64,000 nt of DNA, taken from Aspidapion aeneum. Lineage: Eukaryota > Arthropoda > Insecta > Coleoptera > Brentidae. Of this stretch, positions 12,198-23,927 are shown piece after piece. A program made the translations under genes and the position numbers. Position 1 is the stretch's first letter; every line of letters starts with the position of its first letter. The notes beneath the pieces were generated by a model, which did no database searches, had not been told where the DNA came from, and saw nothing but the letters and a program-made list of their open reading frames with translations. The DNA is taken from contig OY755039.1 of assembly GCA_963576565.1 (NCBI GenBank), forward strand, positions 87,439,207 to 87,503,206, in the 5' to 3' direction.

Positions 12198-13118
12198 TCA
12201 CCGGCTCTTGTAGTTTAAGCTTTCCGGCTTTAGTACGCAATGATGTGCTAAAAAACATGATACGTCGACTTTTGGTTGACTAGATAAAACTAGACTCATA
12301 TGATTAGAATCGATATAGTCTTGCATGAAACTTGAATAGGCAGTGTACAGATCAGGATTTTTGAGTAATCTATTTTCTAGAAGTAAAAATCTACGATAAG
12401 CTTGCGGATAAGTATTTCCTAGGTCAGGGTTTATTTTATCTTTAAACGGAAGATCTACCATGAATCTACCCTCGGTTGCCGTACGACACTCGCAGTAAAA
12501 ATTGATTCTGCTTGTTTTTCTTCCTTTGATAAGATTTGTTTTTTAGTCAAATGTTCGATTTCCCAAAACCTAGGGAGAATGACCTCTAAAGGAGGTGAAT
12601 GACTCGTTAAAAAACAACTGGTTCGTTCCGTAAGACTACCTACTTCGTCCACTTTTCCCATGACGACCCAGCCAAAGATGGTTTTAAGGGCTGAAGGTTG
12701 CCCTATTTGTCCAAGAACCCTGCCCTCCTTGAATATCTGTGCGAATAGCTCGCAACCAATAACTAGGTCCACAGGTCTAGATTTGAAATAAGATGGGTCA
12801 GCAAGTTTAAGGTTTTCCAAGTGTTTTCACTGATTATCGTTCAAAGTGAATGTAGGCATATTGGAACATAATTGTGGAACGACAATTGCTTCGAAATTAA
12901 GTAAAGGGGTGACCTGTCCTTGTGGCTTAATGTGACATTGAACGAGCCCCTTTGGAAGTAAAAGAAGACATCTGATTTAATCCGAATATTTCAGTGGTGT
13001 AACTTCGCCTAGGAAGATTAAGACGATGAATACACTTTTCACTGATGAATCCTGTCTGTGATCCAGAATCAAGCAGTGGCCTTACAGGTTTGAAAATTTC
13101 CGCAACCGTCCATAACAT
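12198..13118 (-). pseudogene. BEL/Pao pol fragment: aspartic protease and start of reverse transcriptase
   Basis: Three broken frames read leftwards. 12927-13118 has the protease active-site block LLDSGSQTGFISEKC. 12455-12820 has the protease C-terminal block DLVIGCELFAQIF with GWVVMGKV, typical of Pao-type polyproteins. 12198-12461 has the lead-in to reverse transcriptase (LGNTYPQAYRRFLLLENRLL and a following H-M motif). The fragment stops before the RT catalytic motif, so the element is truncated at its 3' side and cannot be autonomous. Frameshifts separate the pieces. Assignment to BEL/Pao rests on this characteristic domain order and the adjacent gag. Confidence 0.75.
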
Positions 13119-13149
13119 CTATTATGGCGGTGCATAAAAGAAAGGTACC

Positions 13150-13662
13150 TCAAGGTCCTGAGGTATTTAATGACACATGAAGATTATTGACAGGTGGTGT
13201 GTGAATGACAGGACTAGTATCTTGGCTTCCAGACTCTTGATTAGTTTCTAAGATATGAGTTAAAGTGTGGTGCCTTTTACTATTGCAAGTCCTGCATGAA
13301 TATTTTGATTTGCACGTATCTACCCCATGCAAGGGATGAAAACACGCTAGACATAATTTTTTCTGCTTGACGAAAGATAGGCGATCGATAGGTGAGAGGT
13401 CAAGAAATGTTTGACATTTCGAAAGCACGTGACCTTGATTACACCGGAAACATTTTATTCCCGTACTTGAATTAGTTGAGGTGCCAGCCAGTCCTATAAA
13501 AGGCGAATCGGATGATTTATAGGTAGGCTTTTGCCCAAACTGATTTTGCATAGAATTTGAATTTTGATAGGTAGGCTTTTGCCCAAACTGATTTTGCATA
13601 GAATTAGATTTTTGATAGGTAGGCACCTTTTTGGGTGCTGTTGATTGAGGAAGTGATTCCAA
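13150..13662 (-). pseudogene. BEL/Pao gag zinc-knuckle region
   Basis: Two copies of a ~17-residue peptide repeat (YQNSNSMQNQFGQKPT) precede a Cys/His cluster with CFRCNQGHVLSKC, CLACFHPLHGVDTC and CRTCNSKRHHTLTH. That cluster is the nucleic-acid-binding end of Pao-type Gag. The frame is open for 170 codons and is followed after a gap by the protease frame. The internal tandem duplication (about 13503-13622) is visible in the DNA as well. Confidence 0.7.
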
Positions 13663-13666
13663 AACT

Positions 13667-14461
13667 TTACATCTTTTTTTCTAGAAATTGAAAAAGTGAC
13701 TGAAAAGTGGGAATTTCGGTATTAGTATTGGCGTGACTCATTTCGAAATTTGACCGCGTCGGAATATTCAATTTTTCTAACAAAATGAAAAAAATAATAA
13801 AGTCACAACTGTCCACGTCAAAGCTAAGTGATTTTAAAATTTCTAGGGATTCAGAAAAGGTGTCAATTAAATTACGCAATTCTTTAGCTGACTCGTTTTT
13901 TAAGGTGGAGTTCATAATTGTGCTTAAAGCATCATTTGCGAGGTCTCGCTTGTTTTGATATCTATTGACTAATTTGTCGTAAGCAATTTTATAATTTTGA
14001 TCAGATAAGCTAATCCCTGATATCAATTTTAAAGGCTCATCCTCGAGATATGAAAATAAATATTGAAGTTTTCGAACGTTACTTAGAATTTGATTTTGAT
14101 CTATAATGTTATTAAAAAGATCGAAAAAGCTTGGCCATAATTTTTTTATCACCTCGAAATATGGGGAATACTCTCTTTGAGTTTTGGAGTTTCGTTTTGT
14201 CGAACATATGATCCCAAAAAGGATGGGGCCTCAACCGGAAATATTTTAGAGTAAACCCCCCTTACACGCATAAACATATTTACGAGCTTCTGAAAGGATC
14301 GCATCCTGCGTTTTAAACTCCTCGTCGTCCGAGTCGTCTATCAACATAATGACATCATTATGTGCCAGCATGCATTTATCGAAGGTTTCATCCAAATCGG
14401 AATACCTCACTTGAAACTCGTTTCTCGCTTTTTCGTCCGTTGCCGCGGTCTGTGAAAACAC
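13667..14461 (-). pseudogene. BEL/Pao gag core (DUF1759-like)
   Basis: Two frames, 14246-14461 and 13667-14152, are separated by a short break. The first reads as the helical Gag amino-terminus (FQVRYSDLDETFDKCM). The second has the core signature YLEDEPLKLISGI with YDKLVNRYQNKRDLANDAL, known from Pao-type Gag proteins. The domain assembles virus-like particles in intact elements. Here the gap between frames and loss of most of pol make it a remnant. Confidence 0.7.
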
Positions 14462-14469
14462 ATAACATT

Positions 14470-15260
14470 CGGTGATCGCAGATGAAAAACCCTTGCGTTT
14501 TTTGCACGGCTTTTTTGATAGACATGATTTTTACCTTTGAAATGACGAAATTGTCGGTAAATATACAATTAACGCTAAATTAATGCCTCTTGAAATAGAA
14601 AAATGACGAATTGTCGAAAATATGCACTAATTTATCGCAATTGATGAAAATTGTTTTAAATATCGAAATGATATGGAACACATCTATTCACTGAAATTGC
14701 TTGTTTGTTTTGATTGCTTCTCGATTTTTGTTTTATACTGAATGACCACGCGGTCGACCCTACGTTACCATAGCAGCGGACCGAAAACAGGTGAATTGCG
14801 CCGGACAACCGAAGGTCGAGCGACACTCTCTCTCGGTTCAATACGATTGGCAAAATTCAAGGCCGTATGATCTCGGCGAAAATGTGAAAATGAAATAAAT
14901 GGCCGACTTATTAATACCGTCGTATGGAGTAAATTTAAATAATTCGGTCGAAGGAACACTTATGTTTGCCCGCAGTTAGAAAAACGATAACTGCAATGGA
15001 CTGTATATATTTTAATTAATGAAAGCGCGAACAAACATAAATATATTGATATGAAATCACGAAATAATTAAGGTCCATATGTTAATTGTTGGTACCACAC
15101 AACGGAAATCAGAAACAAAGCACTCACCAGTTTGCAGCCAATTTCTCCACGTTCCAAGAGCCCCTGTCTGGATCTAATGATGGCACCACGTAGCTGAAGG
15201 GCTGAAGTTTCTAGTTCTATGCTTCAGTACATACAGCAAAATCGAGCACTTTTAAGTGTA
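14470..15260 (-). other. probable 5' leader or LTR of the BEL/Pao remnant
   Basis: The region upstream of the gag remnant has no gene. On the - strand it contains GGTGCCATCATTAGATCC and a good splice donor (CTGGTGAGTG) near 15120-15190. An LTR or primer site would be expected here, but with the 3' LTR missing no pair can be compared, so boundaries are unknown. Confidence 0.25.
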
Positions 15261-15269
15261 GAAATTTGA

Positions 15270-16770
15270 AATAGTTGGAGAAAGAAATTAACACGCCATT
15301 TTCTCGAGGCGGTAGAAAGGATCTCACTGATTCTCGGTGCGCATGTCCAAAATGTACTCTGTCCGTCATCCAATTGTGTGGTTTTAAAATTTACAAACAA
15401 CCGCGAAATTTAGCGGGAGCTAACAATATGTATGTTAGAAATTTACGATTTCTTTCTTAAGAAAGATTGTGGTTCTGAAATCCAGACTGATTTTTAACGA
15501 ACATTTTTGCGATCACGGGTGTTTACCCAAGTTACCCAAGCGATTTACCATATCCTCTGCTATTTACCAGATATGTTCGAGCGAAAGCCGACTGGCGATC
15601 CTGGGTGTTATAAAGATGCGGGCGGGCCCCAGGACCCCCTCTGGGTGCGCCCATGCCAAATTTTAATGTTTTTTTAGAGGTTTTTTTTCAAACACAAATA
15701 TCAATATTTTTTTTAATTCTTTGTTTTGATTTTAAAAAATTGTTGAGTTTTTGATGCTGACTTAACTCTTTTTATAATAATTAATACTTTGTTTTGGTGA
15801 CAATCACTTTTTTGGGTTCACTAGCTGGTCATTTATTTAGGGAAGTATCAGAAAAACATGCAGTGAGAGGAAAAAAGCGTAGACATATTTCCCGTCTTGT
15901 TTTAGGCGGCCACTAGTCTAGGGACGGCCGCGGCCCTGTTGGTATGGATTGACATGAGACGCCCCCGGACATTTTACGAAGGGGAACTACCCCCCAACCG
16001 GCCAGGGAGGGCGCTCCCCTCCCTTAAACGTGCTTTTGAACAGTTTTTTTGCTAATAACTCAAAAACTGTCAACTTGTCAAAAAAATCCTCAAGATATCA
16101 TTTTTTTCCATCAATGTGGGGCTGTGCCATAGACGTACTAAATAAGGCTAATTTTTAAAATCTAAATGATTGTTTTTGTGTGCTATTTTTTGTTTTCCCC
16201 AAAAAATTATTTTCAGTTTTAAGACCCATGGTATACAGTTATATATTATAAAAATTACATATATTTTTTCTAAAACATCCGCCTCTAAAAAAAATGTGTT
16301 GCTAGGAATCTTTAAATCAATTAAAAATGGATCATTCATATTTCTAACCGAGTACATAATAAATTAGCATGAGAAAAAATAATCCGGTTATTAATAACTA
16401 AAAGAGTTATCTAAGAACATTTTCCTAATAATTTGAAAACTTAACTTGGCGGAAAACACCTAAATATTAAGTGTTATTGCTGACAAAAATTTCTCTCTAA
16501 TGATGTGTAGCACGCCCCCCTTACATCAGTCGTGGCATTTAAATTAATGGAAGGTAAAACAAAAAACTTCTTTTTTATAATTTTAGTCCTACATATCTTT
16601 TTTATAACTTATTTTTAAAGCTGAAAAAATTTCCCTTCCATATGCATCACTCCCCCCTTAAAGCAGCCGCGCATCTTGCATAGACGAGCAAAAATGGTGA
16701 GGGGTGCTTCCCCCTTTTAAATTATGAGTCTAGTATTTATCCCTACCAAATGCTGCTTCTTTCATTTAAA
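15270..16770. other. non-coding stretch with no recognised gene
   Basis: AT-rich, with a GC-rich patch at 15620-15655 and another at 15900-16030. The short frames at 15275-15666 and 16148-16367 have no family signature. Nothing more specific was seen. Confidence 0.45.
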
Positions 16771-16779
16771 CGCAGTATC

Positions 16780-17000
16780 AGCTCCGGTACAAAACAGCGC
16801 TGTACAAAATAGCCCGGAACAAAACAGCGCCCCTACCAAATAGCGCTTCGACAAAATAGCGCTGCGACAAAATAACGCTGCGACAAAATAGCGCTGCGAC
16901 TAAACAGCGCTGGACAAAATTGCGCGGGACAAAATGGCGTGAGACAAAATGGCGCGGGACAAAATAGCACCGGTACAAAATAGCGCCGGTACAAAATAGC
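16780..17000. repeat. minisatellite, ACAAAATAGCGC type
   Basis: About a dozen units of 15-18 bp with the core ACAAAATAGCGCTGCG. The same minisatellite forms the inverted arms of the foldback element at 48560-53350. A CCGAACCGAATCGAA tract follows at about 17064, as in that element, so this may be a solitary arm. Confidence 0.75.
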
Positions 17001-17423
17001 ACAAAAAAAATAAGAAAAAAGTTAAATCCAGCTGACCTGGCTGGTTATTACAAACCAATCCAAACCGAACCGAATCGAAATGCGCTACTATGTTGTGCGC
17101 TATTGTGACCATGCGCTATTTTAGATATAACAGCCGAGTATTTTAAAATGAATTTAAAAATCAAACAAGTTTCGTGGTTTGATGATTAAAACCAAGTGAC
17201 TCCATTTTCATGAAAGTTAATTTTTTTACACATAAATATTATTTTTAAATTCCTGAGCTATATGAACCTAAACTAATTACTAAGTAAGATTTTAGTATAG
17301 TGTTTTTATTAATTAGAGCGAAAGTTAATATTTAGTGTGTATTAAAATATTCTAGACTTTCGCACTGATACCAAGAAGATTAGAAGAAAATGTCATATGA
17401 GACACTAGAAGCCAACATAATTT

Positions 17424-18100
17424 TACCTTCCTAGCCTGTGCAGCAATGATTAAAGAAGGTATTGTTTTCGGCGAAAAAAAAATTATATGATGTCGAAAAT
17501 GTGTTATTTGGGTGTACTTTGACCTATCTTAAGCCGGGTCCAGATCAATAATTTTGTGTGTTGTCCGTTGTATTTGACGCAAATTTGTTCGTGTTCGTCA
17601 AAATATTTATAGATGTGGACTGTGCGCCGCACAAAAGAAAACACGCAAATTTGTGCGCCAGATACAACGCACGCTATCCACCGGTCTGTCGGTTTTTCTG
17701 CCAACATCAAAGAGATTTGAGCCGAACGACCGTCCAGTGCTTGTTTTAAAACTTTTGAATTTTTTAAAAAAGCATGTTTTAAAATATTTGTGTCACATAG
17801 TGTCTATATAGTTATTGTTTGGGTGTCCTCCCAACTTATTGTTAAAAAAAAGTGTACAGTTTATATAATACTGAATTATTACCTACGACATAACAATAAT
17901 AAATAAATAAATAAATATAAATAAATACGGTAAATACACCAACACAGCGCACATATTTGCGCCACAAATTAACAATAACAAAAATATTTGCGTCGCAAAT
18001 ATTTTTGTCGAATTTAACACACAAATTTATTGATCTGGTCGGGGCTTTAGGGCGATCGTCGTGATGTCTACCCGTGTATGTGTGTTATTTGTTCTTGCAC
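17424..18100. mobile_element. CCTTCCTAGC-family TIR element, interrupted copy
   Basis: Starts CCTTCCTAGCCTGTGCAGC and matches the complete copy at 36094-36588 (read in reverse), up to the CGTCGTGATGTCT block at 18057. A Harbinger-type MITE (17532-18046) splits it. The remaining right half has decayed beyond recognition. Confidence 0.55.
17532..18046. mobile_element. PIF/Harbinger-type MITE with TTA target duplication
   Basis: The termini AGCCGGGTCCAGATCAATAA and (other strand) AGCCCCGACCAGATCAATAA are imperfect inverted repeats. TTA lies on both sides (17529-17531 and 18047-18049). A 3-bp TWA duplication is characteristic of PIF/Harbinger. The element is 515 bp and has no transposase. Its host sequence is the interrupted element at 17424. 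Confidence 0.75.
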
Positions 18101-18202
18101 ATTTTTTTATAAAATTACATAGGCTTATCAGGATATATTTTTAATTTTAGTTGACAGTTATTTACTTGACGTACCGGGTGAGTTAAAAAAAACCTGATAA
18201 TT

Positions 18203-18765
18203 TCTTTTTCATTATAACTTTTGAACTATACAATCGATTTTAATAGGACAAACTGCACTTGGCAGAGAATTAATCAGTTTTGTCTAAATTTATCTTTCTG
18301 TGCGCCCAAATGAAGTGTAATGCTTTTCTACAAATTAAAAAAAACTAAAACATTTTCGGAAAACAAGAATAAGCACGCCATTTTGAAGAATCAAGTATGA
18401 TTCTGTCCTTCATCTTAAATTTTAAAAAGCAATCAATTCAGACATGATGGGCAAGGCAATCGTAATATTCAAAACAATGGTGGAAACAAAAATTTTTTTT
18501 TGTACCATCAAACCGATTTTACTGATTCGTACCTCGTTGTGAGTGGCAAGAATGCAGCTACTGTTTTAAAAAAATAATTCAAGTATGTTCTCAACACAAG
18601 AATAAACGAACATCTTTGAAGGGTACAATTTAATTTCGTCCGCCATCTTGCATTTTGACATGGCGGACAAAAGAATATATTTAGTCAAAACTCTAATTAA
18701 TTCTCTGCCAAGTGCACTTTGTCTCATTAAAATCGATGGGATAGTTCAAAAGTGAAAAAAAAAGC
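18203..18765. mobile_element. inverted-repeat MITE
   Basis: Both ends carry the block ATCGATTTTAAT, then GACAAA.TGCACTTGGCAGAG and AATTAAT in opposite orientations. The arms are about 70-100 bp. A diverged relative lies at 56210-56600 (TCGATTTTAATGATTTGTACC and the ATGGCGGACAAAA block). Exact ends were not resolved. Confidence 0.6.
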
Positions 18766-18854
18766 TGGATCTATGACGGATCTGATACCTTCCTAGCTAG
18801 CCTATTCGCACACTTCAAGTGAAGCTATGATAATCAGCCTTTTAAAACAGTTTT

Positions 18855-19110
18855 TTGTGATCAATGCTATCGAAAGCTTTTTCGAAGTCTATAAACACAA
18901 TATATAGTGGAATGTTATATTCGTTGGCTCATTCTATTAGGATTTTCATGGTTTACAAGTGGTCAACTGTAGGTACTGAAACCTTTTCTAAAGCCTTTGA
19001 TTGATATCCGTCAAATTTTGTTGTTATTCTATCTGTTAATATTTTCGTGAAAAGTTTATAAATTACATTGAGTAGTGTTATAGGTCGATAGTTTTTTAAT
19101 TCTGCTCTAC
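18855..19110 (-). pseudogene. non-LTR retrotransposon reverse transcriptase fragment
   Basis: Read on the - strand, the sequence gives NYRPITLLNVIYKL near 19050-19100 and FIDFEKAFDSI near 18865-18900. These are RT blocks of endonuclease/RT retrotransposons, with several in-frame stops between them. It directly abuts a short piece of the CCTTCCTAGC-family element (18790-18856). Too short to assign a clade. Confidence 0.7.
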
Positions 19111-19256
19111 TATATTAGAATCTGTATAAATAGTAACGCGAAAACATAAGTTCTAATGCAAGTTGGTTTCAATTTGTAGTATATTTAGTTTATTAGGCAG
19201 TTTTTAGTGGTTTATAGTGTGTCAATATACCGGGTGGACCAAAAAAAACCGAATTT

Positions 19257-19750
19257 TTCCCTTCCTAGCCCGCGCAGCAATAGCTAGAGAAGGTATTGTT
19301 TTCGACGAAAAATGTTGTTTTGAGATAACGCCGAAAATGTGTTATTTGGGTGTATTTTGACCTATCCTAGCAATATCGTCATGATGTATGTCTGTGTGAG
19401 TGTGTGTGTGTGTGTGTATTTTTTTTCTGTCCGTAACACGATAGCTCCTAAACCGCTGAACCCATTTCCATAAAATTTTCAGTTAAAATAGTATTCGACA
19501 CTAACGAGCTGATTAGATTTTGGTCAAAATCCATTAATGCTAATAACAGTTTTTTGGCAATTAAAAAATTTTAAAAATGCTAACTTTTTAACGGAGCATC
19601 GCATCAACATGCGAATTTCGGAATAAAATAGACCACATTTTGCTCAATTATTTGTATTATAACGGAAAACTTCGTAGGAGTTTTAGTTTCCGAGATATTT
19701 ACAAAAAACTGTTTTAAAAGGCTGATTATCATAGCTTCACTTGAAGTGTG
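19257..19750. mobile_element. CCTTCCTAGC-family TIR element, near-complete copy
   Basis: Runs from CCTTCCTAGCCCGCGCAGC to AGCTTCACTTGAAGTGTGC, matching 36094-36588 in reverse orientation. The right terminus is eroded (GCTACGCATAGGGCC). It includes a TG microsatellite at about 19396-19419 at the place where the other copies have ACACACACAGACAG. Confidence 0.65.
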
Positions 19751-19759
19751 CTACGCATA

Positions 19760-20160
19760 GGGCCGAGACTAGTGCATTTTGTTCCCGGCCGAATCCGACA
19801 TTTGGCGATCCTGGATCGTTGCGCCTCGGGTGGTTGCCTTGGTTGTCGTCTCGGCTCTGACAAACAAATGGTGTATCAGCACTCGAAAAATTGGTTTTAA
19901 GTATCTACCTAAATTGCTTTTTATGAAATCGGTTGTTAATACGTTCCTATATCTTATTTTTGCATGGTGCCGTGAATCTTAAAAATGTTAACTGCTTTTT
20001 TTAATCATACTTCTGGTTCTTTTGTTCTTTTTTTTGTCGCAACTTTTTATTAATGCACTAATTATTCAAAAATTTTACTTGTGTTTGGATATGTACCTAT
20101 AGGTATTAAAATATCTTGCAAAAACAAGCAACATCTATTTAAATTTGAAATTAAAAAGAA
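19760..20160. other. non-coding, no recognised gene
   Basis: The open frame at 19779-19982 has no domain signature. Nothing else was seen. Confidence 0.4.
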
Positions 20161-20165
20161 CACGA

Positions 20166-20450
20166 AGAGAGGTAAGAGCCATAGTGGGAGTCCTCACCGG
20201 ACACTGCGTTCTTCAAGGACACTTGACGAAGGTGAGAGTGAAAGAGGACGCAACGTGTGAGCGATATTGGGCCAAGGACTAGACCTCGGTGCATTTTCTC
20301 ACATCACGTGAAGCATATAAGAAGGCAAGAAGAGAGGTATTCGTTGGAGTAGCCTTTGAGACAGAGGACCTTCTGAATCTGAGGTGGCCCGGTATTCTGG
20401 CCTTTGTACACACGTAGCACGGATTCCCGGGGGTTTGCGAAAAGGGCGCT
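20166..20450 (+). pseudogene. non-LTR retrotransposon RNase H tail fragment
   Basis: The frame reads VRAIVGVLTGHCVLQGHL, then a conserved Cys context and, after one stop, AYKKARREVF and LRWPGILAFV. This is the region after the RNase H domain in Jockey/R1-like elements. An in-frame TAG and the lack of the upstream RT show that it is a truncated remnant. Comparable sequence occurs at 57836-58000. Confidence 0.65.
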
Positions 20451-22138
20451 TCATGTGCCTAGTCGCCAGGTCTAGATCCTACCTCACACAAGTAGTACTA
20501 CTACCACTGAGCAATAGAAAAACACAAAATATGGAAAATAAAAAAATACTAAAATGAAAAATAAGAATTTATGCAAAATGTTCCTTCGATAAAGAATTAA
20601 TTATTGTGTTTTTTTTTTTTGGAATTTACATAAAAAACCACTCTCTACAAAAATTCCAATCTTGCCTAAAAGGGTCCTCACAAACTAAATCGACGTATCC
20701 CGGGATTTTTTTTTAATTTTTAACTGTTCCTGAAAAATCTTGGGTGAAGAGCCACCCTGTATATATTTTGCCAATGGTCTTGTATTTTTCAAATAAAACC
20801 GCAAATACCGACTTCAAGCTTTTATAATTCCAATATTATATGTATAGGTGGAGAAAAGCTTTTTTTTACAAATATGCCTAACATTATTGAACAAAGAAAG
20901 TTTTTAAGATTTTATAATGAATTTATAATCTATTTAGTTACGAGAGATAGGCGAATATATTATGAAATCGTCCATTAGAATTTTGTAAGTATAGCGCATT
21001 TTTCATGGGTGAGAGATTAATATTCAGAAAAAAAATATGGTGTTATTACTTACTTTATTACGTCTGTTGCAACTTCGTTTTGATTAAATGTACGTACCAG
21101 ATTGTGCATATGTTTTTGAATATCCGTGAGACGTACCTAGTGAGTCGTATCCCACACAGCACAATCACGTGTTTAACACGTAAAAAAGGCGTAAGAAAAA
21201 AAAACGTTGATTTTAAAAGATGCTAGGAAAAAACGTTTATTTCATATATGAAAACAAGCTTAATAGGTCATTCATTAACGTTATAAAAAATAACGTTGCT
21301 AAAAACTGCGTTGTAATGACGCCATTATCAAATTAAAACAGCACTGTTTTTACGTTAGTTTCAACTGATTTTTATCATTTATCATATCATTAAAATCACA
21401 TTAGATTCACGCCTTTTCTACACGAATTTTAAAACGCGACTTGCATGGCTTTTCTACCGAATAATTTTGAGATTTTACTAGCAGCAGCGCCACCTATTGT
21501 CGGCATTTTTCACTTTGACGAAATCTATCAGGCAGTGTTTCGCCTCTAAACTCCAAAAATCTGTTAAGAAGCTAATCCATGATCCTTTACGATCACGATG
21601 AATCAGTCATTTAACCTGATAAAGACACATTAATACTCTGTGAAAGTTTTTACTACTTTTAAAAAATCTTGTTTAGCTTTAAAAAGAAACATAATGTATA
21701 TAGATAGATATTTTGTCTTGCCTTGAGCGCCATCTTTAAAATTGTCTTGAAGTGTTGTAGTCTTAAACTAGTGAACTTTTATAACTTCATTTCGCGTCTC
21801 TTTTAAGTTAAAAAAATGTTATTAAAAAAACGTGACGAAAAAGACGCAGAAAGTTTTAGAAGTCTTAATCTAGTGGCGTTTTAGAACATGTTGTGGAGGA
21901 CTTTTTAAGTGTGAATTTGGTACATGAAAATAACGAGGTTAAAAAACACGTTATATACACAGCACCAGAAACTTCAGCAAAAAGTGGATTTTTATAGCTT
22001 GATTTCTCCTTGTTTTTAAGTTACCTTTAAGCATGTAGATTTAACAAAATAAATATTACATGGTATGAGGTTGTTTTCAAGTAAAAAAAACTTTGTTATT
22101 TTTGTTCACGTTAATTTAATGTATTTTATTTTATGTAA
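20451..22138. other. non-coding, AT-rich
   Basis: No gene was recognised. A block from 21140 to about 21975 is bounded by ACACAGCAC in direct orientation and is rich in AACGT/ACGTT motifs, as in the element at 42910; it may be an old mobile element. Confidence 0.4.
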
Positions 22139-22344
22139 TGTACACTCTAGGGCCGTCCCTGCGACGTACCTTGTACGTCCCGGACGTACGAACGTAAAAT
22201 GGACTTACAACGTATGTCCATGGGATAAAGTTTGCTGTCTGGGAAAGAACGAAAAACTAGAAAAAAAATTCTGCGCTCACGACCGAGACTTGAACCCGGA
22301 TCCTTTGGCTTCGTACGCCAACCTTCTACCAATTGGTCCACCAT
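22139..22344 (-). mobile_element. tRNA-derived SINE-like sequence
   Basis: On the - strand the head (22344 down to about 22273) has a pol III A box (TGGACCAATTGGTAGA), a 5-bp anticodon-like stem TTGGC/GCCAA around loop GTACGAA, and a B box (GGGTTCAAGTCTC, about 22285-22297). The acceptor stem does not pair well, so this is not a good tRNA gene. The body that follows has repeated GTACGT palindromes. A SINE head or tRNA pseudogene fits best. Confidence 0.55.
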
Positions 22345-23150
22345 GATTATAAATTTAAAATTTAAAATTTTTAAAACTTCATATAACGGTACAGGAACGC
22401 TAGTTCCCAGGATTCACTCGACCAAAACATTCAACCAAATTTAGAATTCTTTGTGTTCACTGTTAAAGTCTGAAATCAAAATTGGTTTGGAATTATTGTT
22501 TACGGCCTTGAGTAGAACCTTAAATTTTTGCACTTTGGTAAAAAAGTCTTGTTGCCAATGGCGTAGATAAGGGGGGGGGGGCAAGGGTTATTTCCCCCAA
22601 ATCAGTGTCCGTACTAGTCACTCTTAAGTATAAAAAATTTGAAAAATACCTAATTTTAGTTTAAGAGTTTTGAGTTGAATTGAAATTTTTATATCCCCCT
22701 CCTAAGGAAAAATCGTACCGACGCCCTTGTTGTATGCGCCCCAACACCTAATAATATTCAAATGTATTTATCAAAATAGATAATAAGCTAGGACAGGAAG
22801 GCAAATGGGTAAAACTCGAAAAGGTGTTTTAGTTTTTGAGTTTACTGAAGTTCGTAAAACCTTACTCATAGTATTTTTCATGCATTTTGGGAATTTGGTT
22901 ACTGTAACGGTTGCTGTTACAGTTGCTGCTCGCGAATGGGTACGCGGCTTTAGATTGGCATCATAAAATTAAAAATAAAAAAGTATTTCAAAATAAAACT
23001 TTATATTTTTTGTACATTAGGTTCACTTAAAATTAAATACATACACTAACTTTAATAATAATACATTTTAAAAAGCTAATGTTTGTTAAAAAAAGAGGAA
23101 GAGCCACAGAAATATTGTTTAGTGCAATAATATAAATAATATTTTTTGAT
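22345..23150. other. non-coding, no recognised gene
   Basis: AT-rich, with a poly-G run at 22571-22580. Nothing specific was seen. Confidence 0.4.
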
Positions 23151-23151
23151 C

Positions 23152-23269
23152 CAGGGGCGGATCTGAGAATAGAGACCGGGAGGTGTATTCTGTGTGTCAA
23201 AACTAGATATATTTTGACATTTGGTGGGGGGGGATATCCCCTTTTTCCCCTCCCGTAGATCCGCGCCTG
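23152..23269. mobile_element. small hAT-like MITE
   Basis: The ends CAGGGGCGGATCTGAG and (other strand) CAGGCGCGGATCTACGGG form a terminal inverted repeat of the CAGnGGCGGATC type seen in hAT MITEs, and resemble the better preserved copy at 58375-58636. No exact 8-bp target duplication was found. Confidence 0.5.
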
Positions 23270-23277
23270 TATGATCA

Positions 23278-23615
23278 CACTCTACACTATATAACAAGCC
23301 ACAGCCCCCTTCATATCAAGCCTGATTTTACTTTAATGGCTACAGTTTTGAAGGCTGACAAGAAAATAATGGAATTGTCAGCCTTCGATAGTATTGTATT
23401 TGAAAGAAGGATCGGTCTTGTTTATTTGAGGGGGCTGTGAACAAGCCTTATCCTACTTTAAAACGCAACATCGTCGAAGGCTGACAGATTTTTTGAAATT
23501 TCAATTAAAGTGAAAATAACAAAAAAATAGGCTGACAAGAAAATAATAGAAAAGTCAGCCTTACAAAAGTGTTGCATTTCAAAGTAGGATTAGGCTTGTT
23601 ATAAAGGGGGCTGTG
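23278..23615. mobile_element. CACAGCCCCC-family MITE, outer copy
   Basis: The right end (other strand) is CACAGCCCCCTTTATAACAA. The left end is a decayed version of the same length that still has TATAACAAGCC. The interior has GGCTGACA hairpins. It is split by a second member of the same family (23301-23439). Confidence 0.6.
23301..23439. mobile_element. CACAGCCCCC-family MITE nested in a relative, 8-bp target duplication
   Basis: Bounded by ACAGCCCCCTTC and GAGGGGGCTGTG and flanked by AACAAGCC on both sides (23293-23300 and 23440-23447). The interior has a perfect hairpin, GAAGGCTGACA and TGTCAGCCTTC. An 8-bp duplication fits P or hAT superfamilies; the non-CAG terminus favours P, but this is inference. 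Confidence 0.7.
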
Positions 23616-23927
23616 ATAAGATTTAATAATCTCTAAAATCTAACTGCCGAAAATTAGTATTGATAACAAATGATACAAAAAAAACAAATAGTTTCTACAT
23701 ATGGTTAAAAGCAAATGTCCCTACAGTATTATGAACTGTGAATTACAAAAAAAAATCAGAAATCTTGTCAGAAACATAAACACAATTAAATAAAACACAT
23801 TGATATCACAGTTTCAAATATTAATTAGTTATATTCCTAAAAATACCTCATATTATATACATATATCATCGTTAACACATTTTGAAATATAGTACACACA
23901 TGTATTTATAAGATTATTGATAGATTA

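Noticed and set aside
12198..14461. Intact BEL/Pao element
   Set aside because: Frames are broken, the RT catalytic core and integrase are absent and no LTR pair is visible.
22273..22344. tRNA-Arg (ACG) gene on the - strand
   Set aside because: A box, B box and anticodon stem exist, but the acceptor stem does not pair and a repeat body follows, so a SINE head is more likely.
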